This document shows positions 32,866-40,599 of a DNA stretch of 64,000 bases, one piece after another (the stretch's first letter is position 1; each line of letters opens with the position of its first letter). The DNA lies in contig CAVWTN010000002.1 of the NCBI GenBank assembly GCA_963757945.1, forward strand, positions 1,984,001 through 2,048,000, written 5' to 3'. A model generated the notes under the pieces. The model had not been told where the DNA came from and ran no database searches. It saw nothing but the letters and a program-made list of their open reading frames with translations. The translations under genes and the position numbers were made by a program. Source of the stretch: CAVWTN01 sp963757945. Its GTDB lineage: Bacteria; Vulcanimicrobiota; Vulcanimicrobiia; Vulcanimicrobiales; Vulcanimicrobiaceae.

Positions 32866-34620
32866 ATGAAGCGCGCCGGTGCGTCAACGCGACGCGGTTT
32901 GGCATTCAGCTTACTTCTTGCCTTCGCGGCGCTGCCGATTACCGCCGGCGCTGTTCCCGTCAAGGTCCTCGTGCCGCCGAGAGCGTTCCCGCCGGGCTTC
33001 GTTGCGCTCGACGTCGGAGCCGATCTCAAGATTTGCGGCATCGGCCCGAGTTGCAGCGGCGACATGGGATCGCTGAATTGGATGACGTCCGCCACGGTCA
33101 ACGTCAAGGACACGAAGCGCGGCTTGAGGTGGAGCACGAAGCAAAGCGCGGTGACCGGCGGTCTCCTGCAGATCTCGCGCATTCCGTTCTCGGGGCCGGC
33201 GTCGCGCGCGGCGTTCTATACGCGGAACATCCCCGTCGGCACGAGCGTCATGGATTTCGACATCCTGTTCGGAGCGCCGCCGGAGACGTTCCCGATCGGC
33301 CGCAGGCTTTTGGCTCCCGCCCATTTTGGAACGGCGCCGGCTTCGGCCTCGGGCGGGCCAAGCGGGCCGCCGCGCGCCCTCACCCAGTTCCGGCAGCCGC
33401 TGGCCCTCGCCTGGGACAATATCTATCGCATCAGAATCGTGCCGTTGATCGGTTCGAAAGTGGCCGGATTGCCGACGAACGAGATCACCGTTCGCATCGT
33501 TGCGCCGCCCGATCAATCGTTCCACTTGTACGAGCCGCCCAAGATCTACGAAGTCAAGATCAAAGACTTCACGCCGGTTCTCGCGCCCGACAAGGGCGTC
33601 TGTCCGCACCGGATGATTCTCGATACCAACTGGGTGACGCTCACTGGTGCCGTGCTCAAGCCCGGTACGCCGCTCTGCCCGGCTCCGTATATGGGCATTG
33701 GAGAGAAAGCGTGGTACGAGCAGTTTTGGGATGCGCTCTCGAGCGGCCTCAGTTGGGTGTCGCAGGCGTACGCCAATCTGAAAGCCTCGCTCGTGAACGC
33801 GGTGGGCAGCATCGCATGCGTCGGTAATAGCGACTGCAAGAGCCTCTTGAGCGCCGGCCTCGATATCGGCTTGGCGGCGATGGGAATGCCGCCCGACATT
33901 CCCAACTTCGACCAGCTCGTGGACGGCGGCTTCGATTATCTTGCCGGAGAGATTTCCGATGAGGCCGGCTGCCCGGACGCGGTGTGCAAGGATGCCGTCG
34001 CGAAAGGGCTCAAAAAGGCGCTCGCTCAGCAGAAGAATACAAATCCGCTGTGCGACGCGACCAGCGCGCACGAGCAGGGCGTCGAACCGCTCTGTCTGCC
34101 GAGCGGCGTCACGGCCCATCTAGATCCGGCGGCAACGTACCGGGACGCGAAAGCGGTCCTCGAGGTGACGCGGAACCAGCTCGACGGCAACGCCGGCCGC
34201 TACAAGTTGTTTCTCACGGCCTGGGCGACCAACGCGCATGACGTCGGCGGCAAGATCATCAACATCGAACCGTACGGCAAGAGCCTAACGATCGATAAGC
34301 CGCTCGCAGGCTGGCTGTTCAAATCGAAGATCATCTCGATCCCGCCGCTCGACAAGGGCCAGACGATCGACGTTCCGATCAACCTCGTCGCGGAAGAATA
34401 CTGGGTCCCCGGCCATAAGGAGCTCATGGGCGGTTGGAGCACCGTGACGTTCCACGACGGCTGGCCGCAGTACCAGTACGACGACTGGTGGATGCTGTAC
34501 TACGGCGGAACGATGACCGTGACGGCCACGATCGACGGCTGCCAGTATTCCGGCGGAATCGGTTGCGCGGTCAGTTCCGATGCGCGAACCGTCACCCTGC
34601 CGATGACCCTCCATCCGTAG
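32866..34620 (+). CDS. Large secreted protein of unknown function
   Basis: 584 residues. Signal peptide (LAFSLLLAFAALPITAGA). About ten cysteines in the middle suggest disulfides (KICGIGPSCSGD, DEAGCPDAVCKD, ATSAHEQGVEPLCL). The C-terminal ~130 residues are beta-rich. No catalytic motif recognised. GGGGAG precedes ATG 32866. Confidence 0.65.
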   Translation: MKRAGASTRRGLAFSLLLAFAALPITAGAVPVKVLVPPRAFPPGFVALDVGADLKICGIGPSCSGDMGSLNWMTSATVNVKDTKRGLRWSTKQSAVTGGLLQISRIPFSGPASRAAFYTRNIPVGTSVMDFDILFGAPPETFPIGRRLLAPAHFGTAPASASGGPSGPPRALTQFRQPLALAWDNIYRIRIVPLIGSKVAGLPTNEITVRIVAPPDQSFHLYEPPKIYEVKIKDFTPVLAPDKGVCPHRMILDTNWVTLTGAVLKPGTPLCPAPYMGIGEKAWYEQFWDALSSGLSWVSQAYANLKASLVNAVGSIACVGNSDCKSLLSAGLDIGLAAMGMPPDIPNFDQLVDGGFDYLAGEISDEAGCPDAVCKDAVAKGLKKALAQQKNTNPLCDATSAHEQGVEPLCLPSGVTAHLDPAATYRDAKAVLEVTRNQLDGNAGRYKLFLTAWATNAHDVGGKIINIEPYGKSLTIDKPLAGWLFKSKIISIPPLDKGQTIDVPINLVAEEYWVPGHKELMGGWSTVTFHDGWPQYQYDDWWMLYYGGTMTVTATIDGCQYSGGIGCAVSSDARTVTLPMTLHP

Positions 34621-34634
34621 AACTCGCTACCTAG

Positions 34635-34650
34635 TAGACAGGTCGGTATA
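34635..34650 (+). promoter_or_regulatory. TetR-family operator
   Basis: TAGACAGGTCGGTATA is a 16-base near-palindrome (TAxAC..GTxTA) of the kind bound by many TetR repressors. It lies 24 bases upstream of the tetR gene start, so autoregulation is likely. Confidence 0.6.
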
Positions 34651-34673
34651 GGGGGCATAGCGCACTCGGGCCT

Positions 34674-35273
34674 ATGCGACTGCATGGACCCGCCGGTCAG
34701 CCCCTGGCCGCCTACATCGCGGAGGTGGCGGCCGCGTTGTTTTACCGCGAGGGAATCCACGGCGTCGGCATCGATCGCATCGCCGAGACCGCGGGGTTGA
34801 CGAAGCGGACGATCTATCACCACTATCGCTCGCGGGACGACTTGATCGCGGCGGCTCTGCGCTACGCGCCGCGGGCCAACTTCCCGGCCGAGGGAACGCC
34901 GAGCGAGAGAATCATCGGCGCTTTCACCTTCCTCGAGAAGTTTCTCGAAGACACGCGCTATCGCGGCTGTCCCTACGTCATTTTTGCCGCTGAACTCACC
35001 GAGCCGGCGCACCCGGCCCGGCGACTGATCGAGCGCCGGCTGCAACAGCGACGCCAATGGTTCCGCGATCGCGCGGTCGAGGCCGGCCTCGCGGAGCCGG
35101 AGGAAGTCGCCGAGGAACTCGACGTCCTCTTTGACGGCGCGGTCGCTTCCGGGGCGAAGCGCGGCGATCTGACCGCGACGCGAGCGGCGCGGCGCATCGC
35201 GACTCGAATCCTGGATCAAGCGAAGCGCCGGCGAATCGCGAGGATCGCTGCCGTCAACGGAGCGGCCGGCTGA
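34674..35273 (+). CDS. TetR-family transcriptional regulator
   Basis: 199 residues. N-terminal HTH: AAALFYREGIHGVGIDRIAE, then GLTKRTIYHHYRSRDDLI. The C-terminal ligand domain has CPYVIFAAEL. Its TGA overlaps the start of the DUF1272-OsmC gene (TGATG), and an operator lies upstream, so it likely represses itself and that gene in response to an electrophile or oxidant. Confidence 0.88.
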   Translation: MRLHGPAGQPLAAYIAEVAAALFYREGIHGVGIDRIAETAGLTKRTIYHHYRSRDDLIAAALRYAPRANFPAEGTPSERIIGAFTFLEKFLEDTRYRGCPYVIFAAELTEPAHPARRLIERRLQQRRQWFRDRAVEAGLAEPEEVAEELDVLFDGAVASGAKRGDLTATRAARRIATRILDQAKRRRIARIAAVNGAAG

Positions 35274-35935
35274 TGGCGCTCGAACTTCGCGACGCCTGCG
35301 AACGTTGCGCGCGGGAGCTTCCGCCGGCGTCCGGTGACGCCTGGATCTGCAGCTACGAATGCACGTTCTGCACGGGGTGCGCGGCCGGGCTGGAACGCGC
35401 GTGTCCGAACTGCGGCGGCGAACTCGTGCGCCGGCCAAAGCGCGGCGTCTTGGCGGCTCACGTGCGCGTGCAGCGCCCGGAGGCGCGCGTCGTCTGGACC
35501 GGCAATACCGGCGCCGGGACGTCGTCGTACCGCGCCTACGAGCGCTCGCACGAGATCACCGGCGGCGAGCGGGCCGCCATCGCGGGGTCCTCCGATCCGC
35601 TCTTCCAGGGCGATGGCTCGCGCTGGAGTCCCGAGGATCTGCAGGTCGCCGCGCTCTCGGCTTGTCACATGCTGTGGTACCTGCACCTGTGCGCGCAGGA
35701 GGGCGTGATCGTCACCGCCTACGAGGATGCCGCGACTTCGACGTTGCTCGTCGAGCGGGGCGGCGACGGCCGCGTCGGGCGAGTCCTGCTGCGGCCGCGC
35801 GCGACGATCGCCGCCGGGAGCGATCCGGAACGCGCGCGCGCCCTCCACGCTGCGGCGCACGATCGCTGCTTCATCGCAAATGCGAGCGCGATCCCGGTCG
35901 TCATCGAGCCCGAGGTTGCTGCGGCGCCGCTCTGA
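35273..35935 (+). CDS. DUF1272-OsmC fusion protein
   Basis: 220 residues. Residues 1-57 are a Cys-rich DUF1272 domain (CERCARELP, CSYECTFCTGCA, CPNCGGELVRR), probably zinc binding. Residues ~65-215 are an OsmC-like domain with the two peroxidatic cysteines SACHMLWYLHLC and HDRCFIANAS. OsmC proteins reduce organic peroxides; DUF1272 function is unknown. The two are usually separate genes. Coupled to the upstream TetR gene. Confidence 0.85.
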   Translation: MALELRDACERCARELPPASGDAWICSYECTFCTGCAAGLERACPNCGGELVRRPKRGVLAAHVRVQRPEARVVWTGNTGAGTSSYRAYERSHEITGGERAAIAGSSDPLFQGDGSRWSPEDLQVAALSACHMLWYLHLCAQEGVIVTAYEDAATSTLLVERGGDGRVGRVLLRPRATIAAGSDPERARALHAAAHDRCFIANASAIPVVIEPEVAAAPL

Positions 35936-36017
35936 GGAATCCCGTCAGGGCGCCGGGCGACCGGCCGGTTTGGGATGGGTGCAAACACCGGCCGATTTGG
36001 CGCGGTCGTAGGTCTCG

Positions 36018-36872
36018 ATGAAGATTGCATATTTTGGGACTGGTCTGTTGGGTGCGGGGTTCGTGCGGCGGCAACTCGAGCTTGGCACGAGCGTCAATGT
36101 TTGGAATCGCTCGCCTGAGAAGGCGCGCGCGCTCGTTGCGGACGGCGCCGTGTTTTTCGAGGATCCGGCGAAGGCCGTCGACGGCGTGGAGCAACTCCAC
36201 CTGACGCTGGCCGATGACGCCTCGGTCGATGCGGTGCTCGAACCGCTGGCCGGCGCGATCTCCCCGTCGACCACGATCGTCGACCATACGACGACCGCAC
36301 CGACGCCGACTGCCGAACGCATCAAGCGCTGGGCGGCACGCGGCATACGCTTCGTTCACGCGCCGGTGTTCATGGGGCCGGCGCAAACGCGCGACGGCAG
36401 CGGGATCATGCTGATCTCCAGCTCGCAAGCCGAATACGACGCGCTGCGGCCGGCGCTCGAGAGGATGACCGGCAAGCTGCTCTATCTCGGGGACGATCCG
36501 ATCCGCGCGGCCGCGTTCAAGCTCTTCGGCAACCTGCTCATCATCGTGCTTTCGACGGGGCTCGCCGATGTGAATCGGCTCGCCGGGTCGCTGGGGATCT
36601 CCGCGAAGGACGCCTTCGGGCTCTTCTCCGTGTTCAACCCGGCTCAAATGGTGCCGGCGCGCGCGGCCAAGATCGTATCCGGCGACTTCACGCCGACGTT
36701 CGAGTTGACGATGGCGCGTAAAGACGTGCGGCTGATGATCGAAGAGGCGCAGCGCCACGGCGTCACGTTGGGCGTGCTGCCGGCCGTAGCGGCGGTGTAC
36801 GACGAAGCCGTCGCGCGAGGATACGGCGCGCTGGATTCGAGCGCGATCGCGCGGCTGGACGGCCGCTCCTAG
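36018..36872 (+). CDS. Beta-hydroxyacid dehydrogenase (6PGDH-like)
   Basis: 284 residues. N-terminal Rossmann motif IAYFGTGLLGAGFV, substrate segment FVHAPVFMGPAQTRDG, and the catalytic-lysine helix FKLFGNLLIIVL. The family oxidises 3-hydroxyacids such as hydroxyisobutyrate or tartronate semialdehyde using NAD(P). The GTGLLGAG loop is followed by an Arg/Asn-rich region (WNRSPEK), suggesting NADP use. Substrate unknown. Confidence 0.8.
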   Translation: MKIAYFGTGLLGAGFVRRQLELGTSVNVWNRSPEKARALVADGAVFFEDPAKAVDGVEQLHLTLADDASVDAVLEPLAGAISPSTTIVDHTTTAPTPTAERIKRWAARGIRFVHAPVFMGPAQTRDGSGIMLISSSQAEYDALRPALERMTGKLLYLGDDPIRAAAFKLFGNLLIIVLSTGLADVNRLAGSLGISAKDAFGLFSVFNPAQMVPARAAKIVSGDFTPTFELTMARKDVRLMIEEAQRHGVTLGVLPAVAAVYDEAVARGYGALDSSAIARLDGRS

Positions 36873-36938
36873 TCCGCTCTAGGAGGCCCGCATCGTGAGG
36901 CGAAGGTGCAGGCCACCGTTCTTCGGAGGGTCCTCACA

Positions 36939-37295
36939 ATGACCGTCACCGGTATCGACGCTTCGTATTACACCGTCCGCGATCTCGAGAAGTCGACCGC
37001 CTTCTATACAGAGTTGCTCGGGGCGAAGCCGACTGTGGCGTACCCCGGGATGTTTAGCGAATGGTCGTTCCCCGCGGGTGAAGCGTTCGGGCTGTACCTT
37101 TCCAGCCAGCCCGACGACATCACGAAACAAGGCGGCGTCATGTTCGCCGTCGACGACGTCCACGCGGCCGTGCAAGAATGCCGCGCGAAGGGCGTGAACG
37201 TCGCCGAGCACATCGAGGAGACGCCCGTCTGTCACATGGCGTTCGGCACGGACATCGAAGGCAACGGGTTCATCCTCCACAAGCGCAAGGCTTAA
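36939..37295 (+). CDS. VOC (glyoxalase/bleomycin-resistance) family protein
   Basis: 118 residues. YYTVRDLEKSTAFYTELLG and the second half-barrel MFAVDDVHAAVQEC are VOC landmarks; GNGFILHKRKA ends the domain. Possible metal ligands are scattered His/Glu. GGAGGG precedes ATG 36939. First of three small genes to 38066. Confidence 0.8.
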   Translation: MTVTGIDASYYTVRDLEKSTAFYTELLGAKPTVAYPGMFSEWSFPAGEAFGLYLSSQPDDITKQGGVMFAVDDVHAAVQECRAKGVNVAEHIEETPVCHMAFGTDIEGNGFILHKRKA

Positions 37296-37380
37296 GGCGG
37301 GTTTACCGAGCGCGCCTCCTGCGGTACCTCTAAGGTGCAGCACCTGCTCGCCACATTCGCGGCGTGAAGGATACGGAGAG

Positions 37381-37641
37381 ATGGCGACTTGGAAGCCCCA
37401 CGAGAAGCACGGCACGCTGACGGCGCAGAGCGATCTGCCCGACAGCGTGTTTGCGTTCCCCAAGCAGCGTAAGGAACCGTTGACCGATGCGAGCCACGTG
37501 CGGAACGCGCTGGCACGCTTCGATCAAGTCCGCAACGTGTCCGACGACGATCGCGATCTGGCGTTCGCCAACATCAAGAAGGCCGCCGAACACTATGGCG
37601 TCACGGTGACCGAGACGTCGTGGAGAGAGCTGGGCGCGTGA
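37381..37641 (+). CDS. Small hypothetical protein (DUF6582-like)
   Basis: 86 residues: LPDSVFAFPKQRKEPLTDAS, then VRNALARFDQVRNVSDDDRD, then a helix ending VTVTETSWRELG. The pattern PDSVFAFP..RKEPL..AxHVRNA resembles DUF6582. Role unknown. Its TGA overlaps the GTG of the next VOC gene. Confidence 0.7.
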   Translation: MATWKPHEKHGTLTAQSDLPDSVFAFPKQRKEPLTDASHVRNALARFDQVRNVSDDDRDLAFANIKKAAEHYGVTVTETSWRELGA

Positions 37642-38066
37642 CTGCGCCGTTTTCGCTCGGCGTCGTCGGACACTATTCGCTGGCGGTCTCCGATCCGCGC
37701 GCCACGGCCGATTGGTACATTCGTAACCTCGGGCTGCGCGAGGAGTTCACGTTCGATGGCGGCGTCGCGGTCGGCAACGACGCCGTCACGATCGCGCTGT
37801 TCCGCGGCACGCCGTCGCCGGCGACGCTCGAACACATCTCCTTTCACATCCCCGACGTTGCGACGTTGCGGGCGGCACTTGCCTACGTCAAAGCAAACGG
37901 CGTCGAAGTGGAAGATCCCGGCGATGAGATCGGGCCCGAAGGCCCGGGTTCGCCGAACGTCGGTTTTTGGTTCTACGATCCCGACGGATATCGGCTCGAG
38001 TTATCCGTTCAAGGCGGCGCCGAGGAATTGGCTGGGGACATCATGCCGCTCGGCCGCTTCGCGTGA
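37638..38066 (+). CDS. VOC family protein
   Basis: 142 residues. VVGHYSLAVSDPRATADWYI, then FHIPDVATLRAALAYV, then FWFYDPDGYRLELS. Metal-site residues His, Glu and Glu appear at family positions, so glyoxalase or dioxygenase-like chemistry is possible. GTG 37638 overlaps the previous stop. Confidence 0.82.
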   Translation: MTAPFSLGVVGHYSLAVSDPRATADWYIRNLGLREEFTFDGGVAVGNDAVTIALFRGTPSPATLEHISFHIPDVATLRAALAYVKANGVEVEDPGDEIGPEGPGSPNVGFWFYDPDGYRLELSVQGGAEELAGDIMPLGRFA

Positions 38067-38084
38067 CCCACGTGCCGCCGGCCT

Positions 38085-38133
38085 GAGAACACAGAGCCCC
38101 GAGCGCATACGCGACTCGGGGCTCCGTGTTCTC
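38085..38133. terminator. Bidirectional hairpin between convergent genes
   Basis: A 19-base stem with one mismatch (GAGAACACAGAGCCCCGAG against CTCGGGGCTCCGTGTTCTC) and an 11-base loop. It serves the VOC operon and the YxWxPGxW gene. There is no long U-tract. Confidence 0.75.
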
Positions 38134-38146
38134 GCCTCGGTGCCGG

Positions 38147-39124
38147 CTACTCCGGCCGGTGCCCCGCAGGCCTTTCCTGATGCGCCGCGGGCGCATGATG
38201 CTGCGGGTGAACTTGCTGCGGATGATATGCCTGCGCATGATACGCTTGCGCGTGATACGCCTGCGCGTGATACGCCTGCGCGTGATACGCCTGCGCGTGA
38301 TACGCCGGGTGCGCGGACGATACGCCGTCAGTGTAACCGTGCGTCGAGCCGGGTTGCTTGTATGCGCCGTAGTGCTCCGGCGAATGGACCGTTTCGAAAT
38401 TCCGGTTCGCGCCGAGCGGCCGCTCGAATGCGGGGTGCACCGGGACGCCGTGATTCACCGCAGCGAAGCTGTTGCGGTCCAGCGACGCGAAGTGCTGGTG
38501 CTGCACCTGCAGGCCCGTCGGCGGAAGGTGCTCCTCGCCGCGAAACGCGCGTTCTTCCGGCGTCGGCGTTGCGCGGATGCCGCCGGGGCCGCCGTTGTAG
38601 CTCGTGCGGTTGATCGTCGTGTTGTAGTTGTTGATCGTCGTGTTGTTGACGACGGTCCGATCGACGTACACGTTGCGCACGATCGTCGTGTTCACGTTGG
38701 TCACGGCCGTGTTGTAGCGGAACACGCCGCCGTACCAGCCGCCGCCGCCATAGCCGACGCCGCCGTAGCCGAAGCCGTAGTTGATGCCGCCGTAGTAGCC
38801 GACGTGCGGTCCCCAATACCCGCGGTGCCAGACATAGTATCCGTCGCGCCAGCCCCAATAGCCGGGCGTCCAGAGGTAGCCGACCCGCGGCGCCACGACC
38901 CATGTGCCGGGGACCCAATAGTAGCCCGCGCCGCCCCACGCCCAATAGCCGGGCGTCCAGATGTAGCCCGGCGCCGGGCAGGGCGGCTGTGTGTAGATCG
39001 GCAACACGGGCGGCCCGATGTTGATCGAGATGCCGACCGAGACCTGCGCCGGTGCGGGGGCCGCGTTCGCGCCGAACAGAAGCGCGAGAATCAGGAGCTT
39101 CGGGAGAAGTGATAACAATCGCAT
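38147..39124 (-). CDS. Secreted YxWxPGxW-repeat protein with His-rich tail
   Basis: 325 residues. Signal peptide (LLPKLLILALLFGANAAPA). Residues ~45-110 hold repeats YIWTPGYWAWG, YYWVPGTWVVAP and YLWTPGYWGW, then a Gly/Tyr-rich span, an Asn/Thr-rich span and a His/Gln/Ala/Tyr tail made of five QAYHA units. Such proteins sit at the outer surface; binding of carbohydrate or metal by the His tail is a guess. ATG 39124 has GGAG upstream. Confidence 0.75.
   Translation of the reverse strand: MRLLSLLPKLLILALLFGANAAPAPAQVSVGISINIGPPVLPIYTQPPCPAPGYIWTPGYWAWGGAGYYWVPGTWVVAPRVGYLWTPGYWGWRDGYYVWHRGYWGPHVGYYGGINYGFGYGGVGYGGGGWYGGVFRYNTAVTNVNTTIVRNVYVDRTVVNNTTINNYNTTINRTSYNGGPGGIRATPTPEERAFRGEEHLPPTGLQVQHQHFASLDRNSFAAVNHGVPVHPAFERPLGANRNFETVHSPEHYGAYKQPGSTHGYTDGVSSAHPAYHAQAYHAQAYHAQAYHAQAYHAQAYHPQQVHPQHHAPAAHQERPAGHRPE
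38231..38305. repeat. 15-bp minisatellite, five units
   Basis: CTGCGCGTGATACGC repeats five times (two units with one or two changes); a degenerate sixth unit precedes at 38216-38230. On the minus strand it encodes the AYHAQ units of the tail. Likely variable in number between strains. Confidence 0.9.
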
Positions 39125-39217
39125 GATCGACTCCGCTCTGAGCGTGAATGTTCGTTCGTCAGGTAAACGCGCGCGCCGCACCAAAGCGGTGCCCCTCCGC
39201 CCGAATCTAATGCGATT

Positions 39218-40024
39218 CTAAGAGATCGAGCGCGGCTCGACGTATAGCGACTGACTCGCGATGCCGAGAAAACCGTTGCGATCGGCGAGCCGTGCGCGCG
39301 TCACGCCGAGGCCGTCATCGCTGAGCGTCGTGTGCGCGTCGATGAAAATCCACTCGCCATCCGGATAGCGTTCCACGGCGACCGAAAGCGAAGGCGGGAC
39401 GAACAGCCAATCCTCGAAACGCAACTCCGGGCTGATCCCGTTCGCGGAATCGACGGCGACGAGCAGCCGATCGATCGGGCGGATCGGAACGCCTTCCACC
39501 AAATCTCCACGCACGCGCGTCCACACCTGCGATGGGCCCACGCCGCTCAACCCCGCCCCTGAGACGAAACGCCATTCGAGCGCGGCGCCGTACCCCCAAT
39601 CGCCGAACTCGATCTCCGAATCGCGCGAGGGCAGCGCGGGCACGCAATGAGGCGCGCTGATCCCGGGCGGGACGGTGCCGCGCGGTTGCGTCGCGGCACG
39701 CCAGATGCGCGCGATCACGACGTCGCGGCCACGGCTCTCGAGGATCCCTTCGAGCAACTCGATGCGCCGGCCGGGGCGCACGACACGCGTGCGGATTCGG
39801 CCGACGTCCCGTGGGATGCCGCCCAGGAAATCGACGGCGATCCGCGCCATCCGCATCGATTCGTTCGGGTGGCGTTCTTCGATCGCCCACGCCAGGAGCG
39901 CCGTCGCGGGCCCGCCGTGCTGCAGGTCGCGATCCCAAGGGCTCATGGTCGCTTCGGTCGCCCGGAAGACGTCGACGTCGAGACGCTCGAAGAACGCGAT
40001 CGATCCGGTTTCGGCGGCACTCAT
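39218..40024 (-). CDS. Acyl-CoA thioesterase-like double hotdog protein
   Basis: 268 residues. Segment LQHGGPATALLAWAIEE with the later MARIAVDFLGGIPRDVG and VRPGRRIELLEGILESRG is typical of the TesB-like thioesterase family. ATG 40024 (MSAAETGS) is chosen because upstream residues look unlike the family. Starts 11 bases after the small Cys protein gene; the two probably form one unit. Confidence 0.75.
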   Translation of the reverse strand: MSAAETGSIAFFERLDVDVFRATEATMSPWDRDLQHGGPATALLAWAIEERHPNESMRMARIAVDFLGGIPRDVGRIRTRVVRPGRRIELLEGILESRGRDVVIARIWRAATQPRGTVPPGISAPHCVPALPSRDSEIEFGDWGYGAALEWRFVSGAGLSGVGPSQVWTRVRGDLVEGVPIRPIDRLLVAVDSANGISPELRFEDWLFVPPSLSVAVERYPDGEWIFIDAHTTLSDDGLGVTRARLADRNGFLGIASQSLYVEPRSIS

Positions 40025-40034
40025 CGTGCTCTGC

Positions 40035-40274
40035 TTAGCGAATTTCGAGCAGGTCCCCGCTGCGCGGATCGATCGGCTGCTCGAAACCGTCGCCGGCGCC
40101 GTGCAGGCAAGCGCGCGGGCACTCCGCCGAGAGTGCGCTGCAATGCGTCGGCGTGCCTGTGACGCCGACGACGCCCCGCTCATCCATGAGAATCGAAAGT
40201 GTCTGCGAGATGGAAACGAGTTCGCCGGTCAACGCGCATCGAAACGTTTTGTTTTCATGCTTGCGGTGGATCAT
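40035..40274 (-). CDS. Small Cys-containing hypothetical protein
   Basis: 79 residues with cysteines in KTFRCALTG, THCSALSAECPRACLHG. The spacing could bind zinc. No Shine-Dalgarno is obvious. Kept because it is closely followed by the thioesterase gene on the same strand. Confidence 0.4.
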   Translation of the reverse strand: MIHRKHENKTFRCALTGELVSISQTLSILMDERGVVGVTGTPTHCSALSAECPRACLHGAGDGFEQPIDPRSGDLLEIR

Positions 40275-40599
40275 GCGTCGCTACTTTTGGGCATCGTGCC
40301 GCTGTTGCATGGAAACGGTACGAGCCCTCTCGCGCGTGCGTCACACCTGACGTGCTCACAGCATCGTTGTGAAATGCGAGCGCATGTCACGCGAAATCAA
40401 ACATCACGCGTGCAAACGTTAATAAGGAACGATTAGGCACAACGAACTCGCGCGGTTGTTCTGGCAAAAATAGGACGCTGTACCCATGAATGATGCACGA
40501 TAACTCCCAATGATTCGAGCGGGTGCGCGCATCGCATGCATGCAACCGAACAAAGGCCATCCGTCGGTTTCTCGCGTCATCCGAGGTTTCTATCCGATC
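40275..40599. other. AT-richer intergenic region
   Basis: 325 bases, visibly poorer in GC than the genes (AACGTTAATAAGGAACGATT, GGCAAAAATAGG). It must hold divergent promoters for the small Cys protein and the lipoprotein, but no confident -35/-10 pair could be picked. Confidence 0.4.

Noticed and set aside
38231..38305. CRISPR-like repeats
   Set aside because: The 15-bp units are directly adjacent with no spacers and are in frame with a surface-protein tail.
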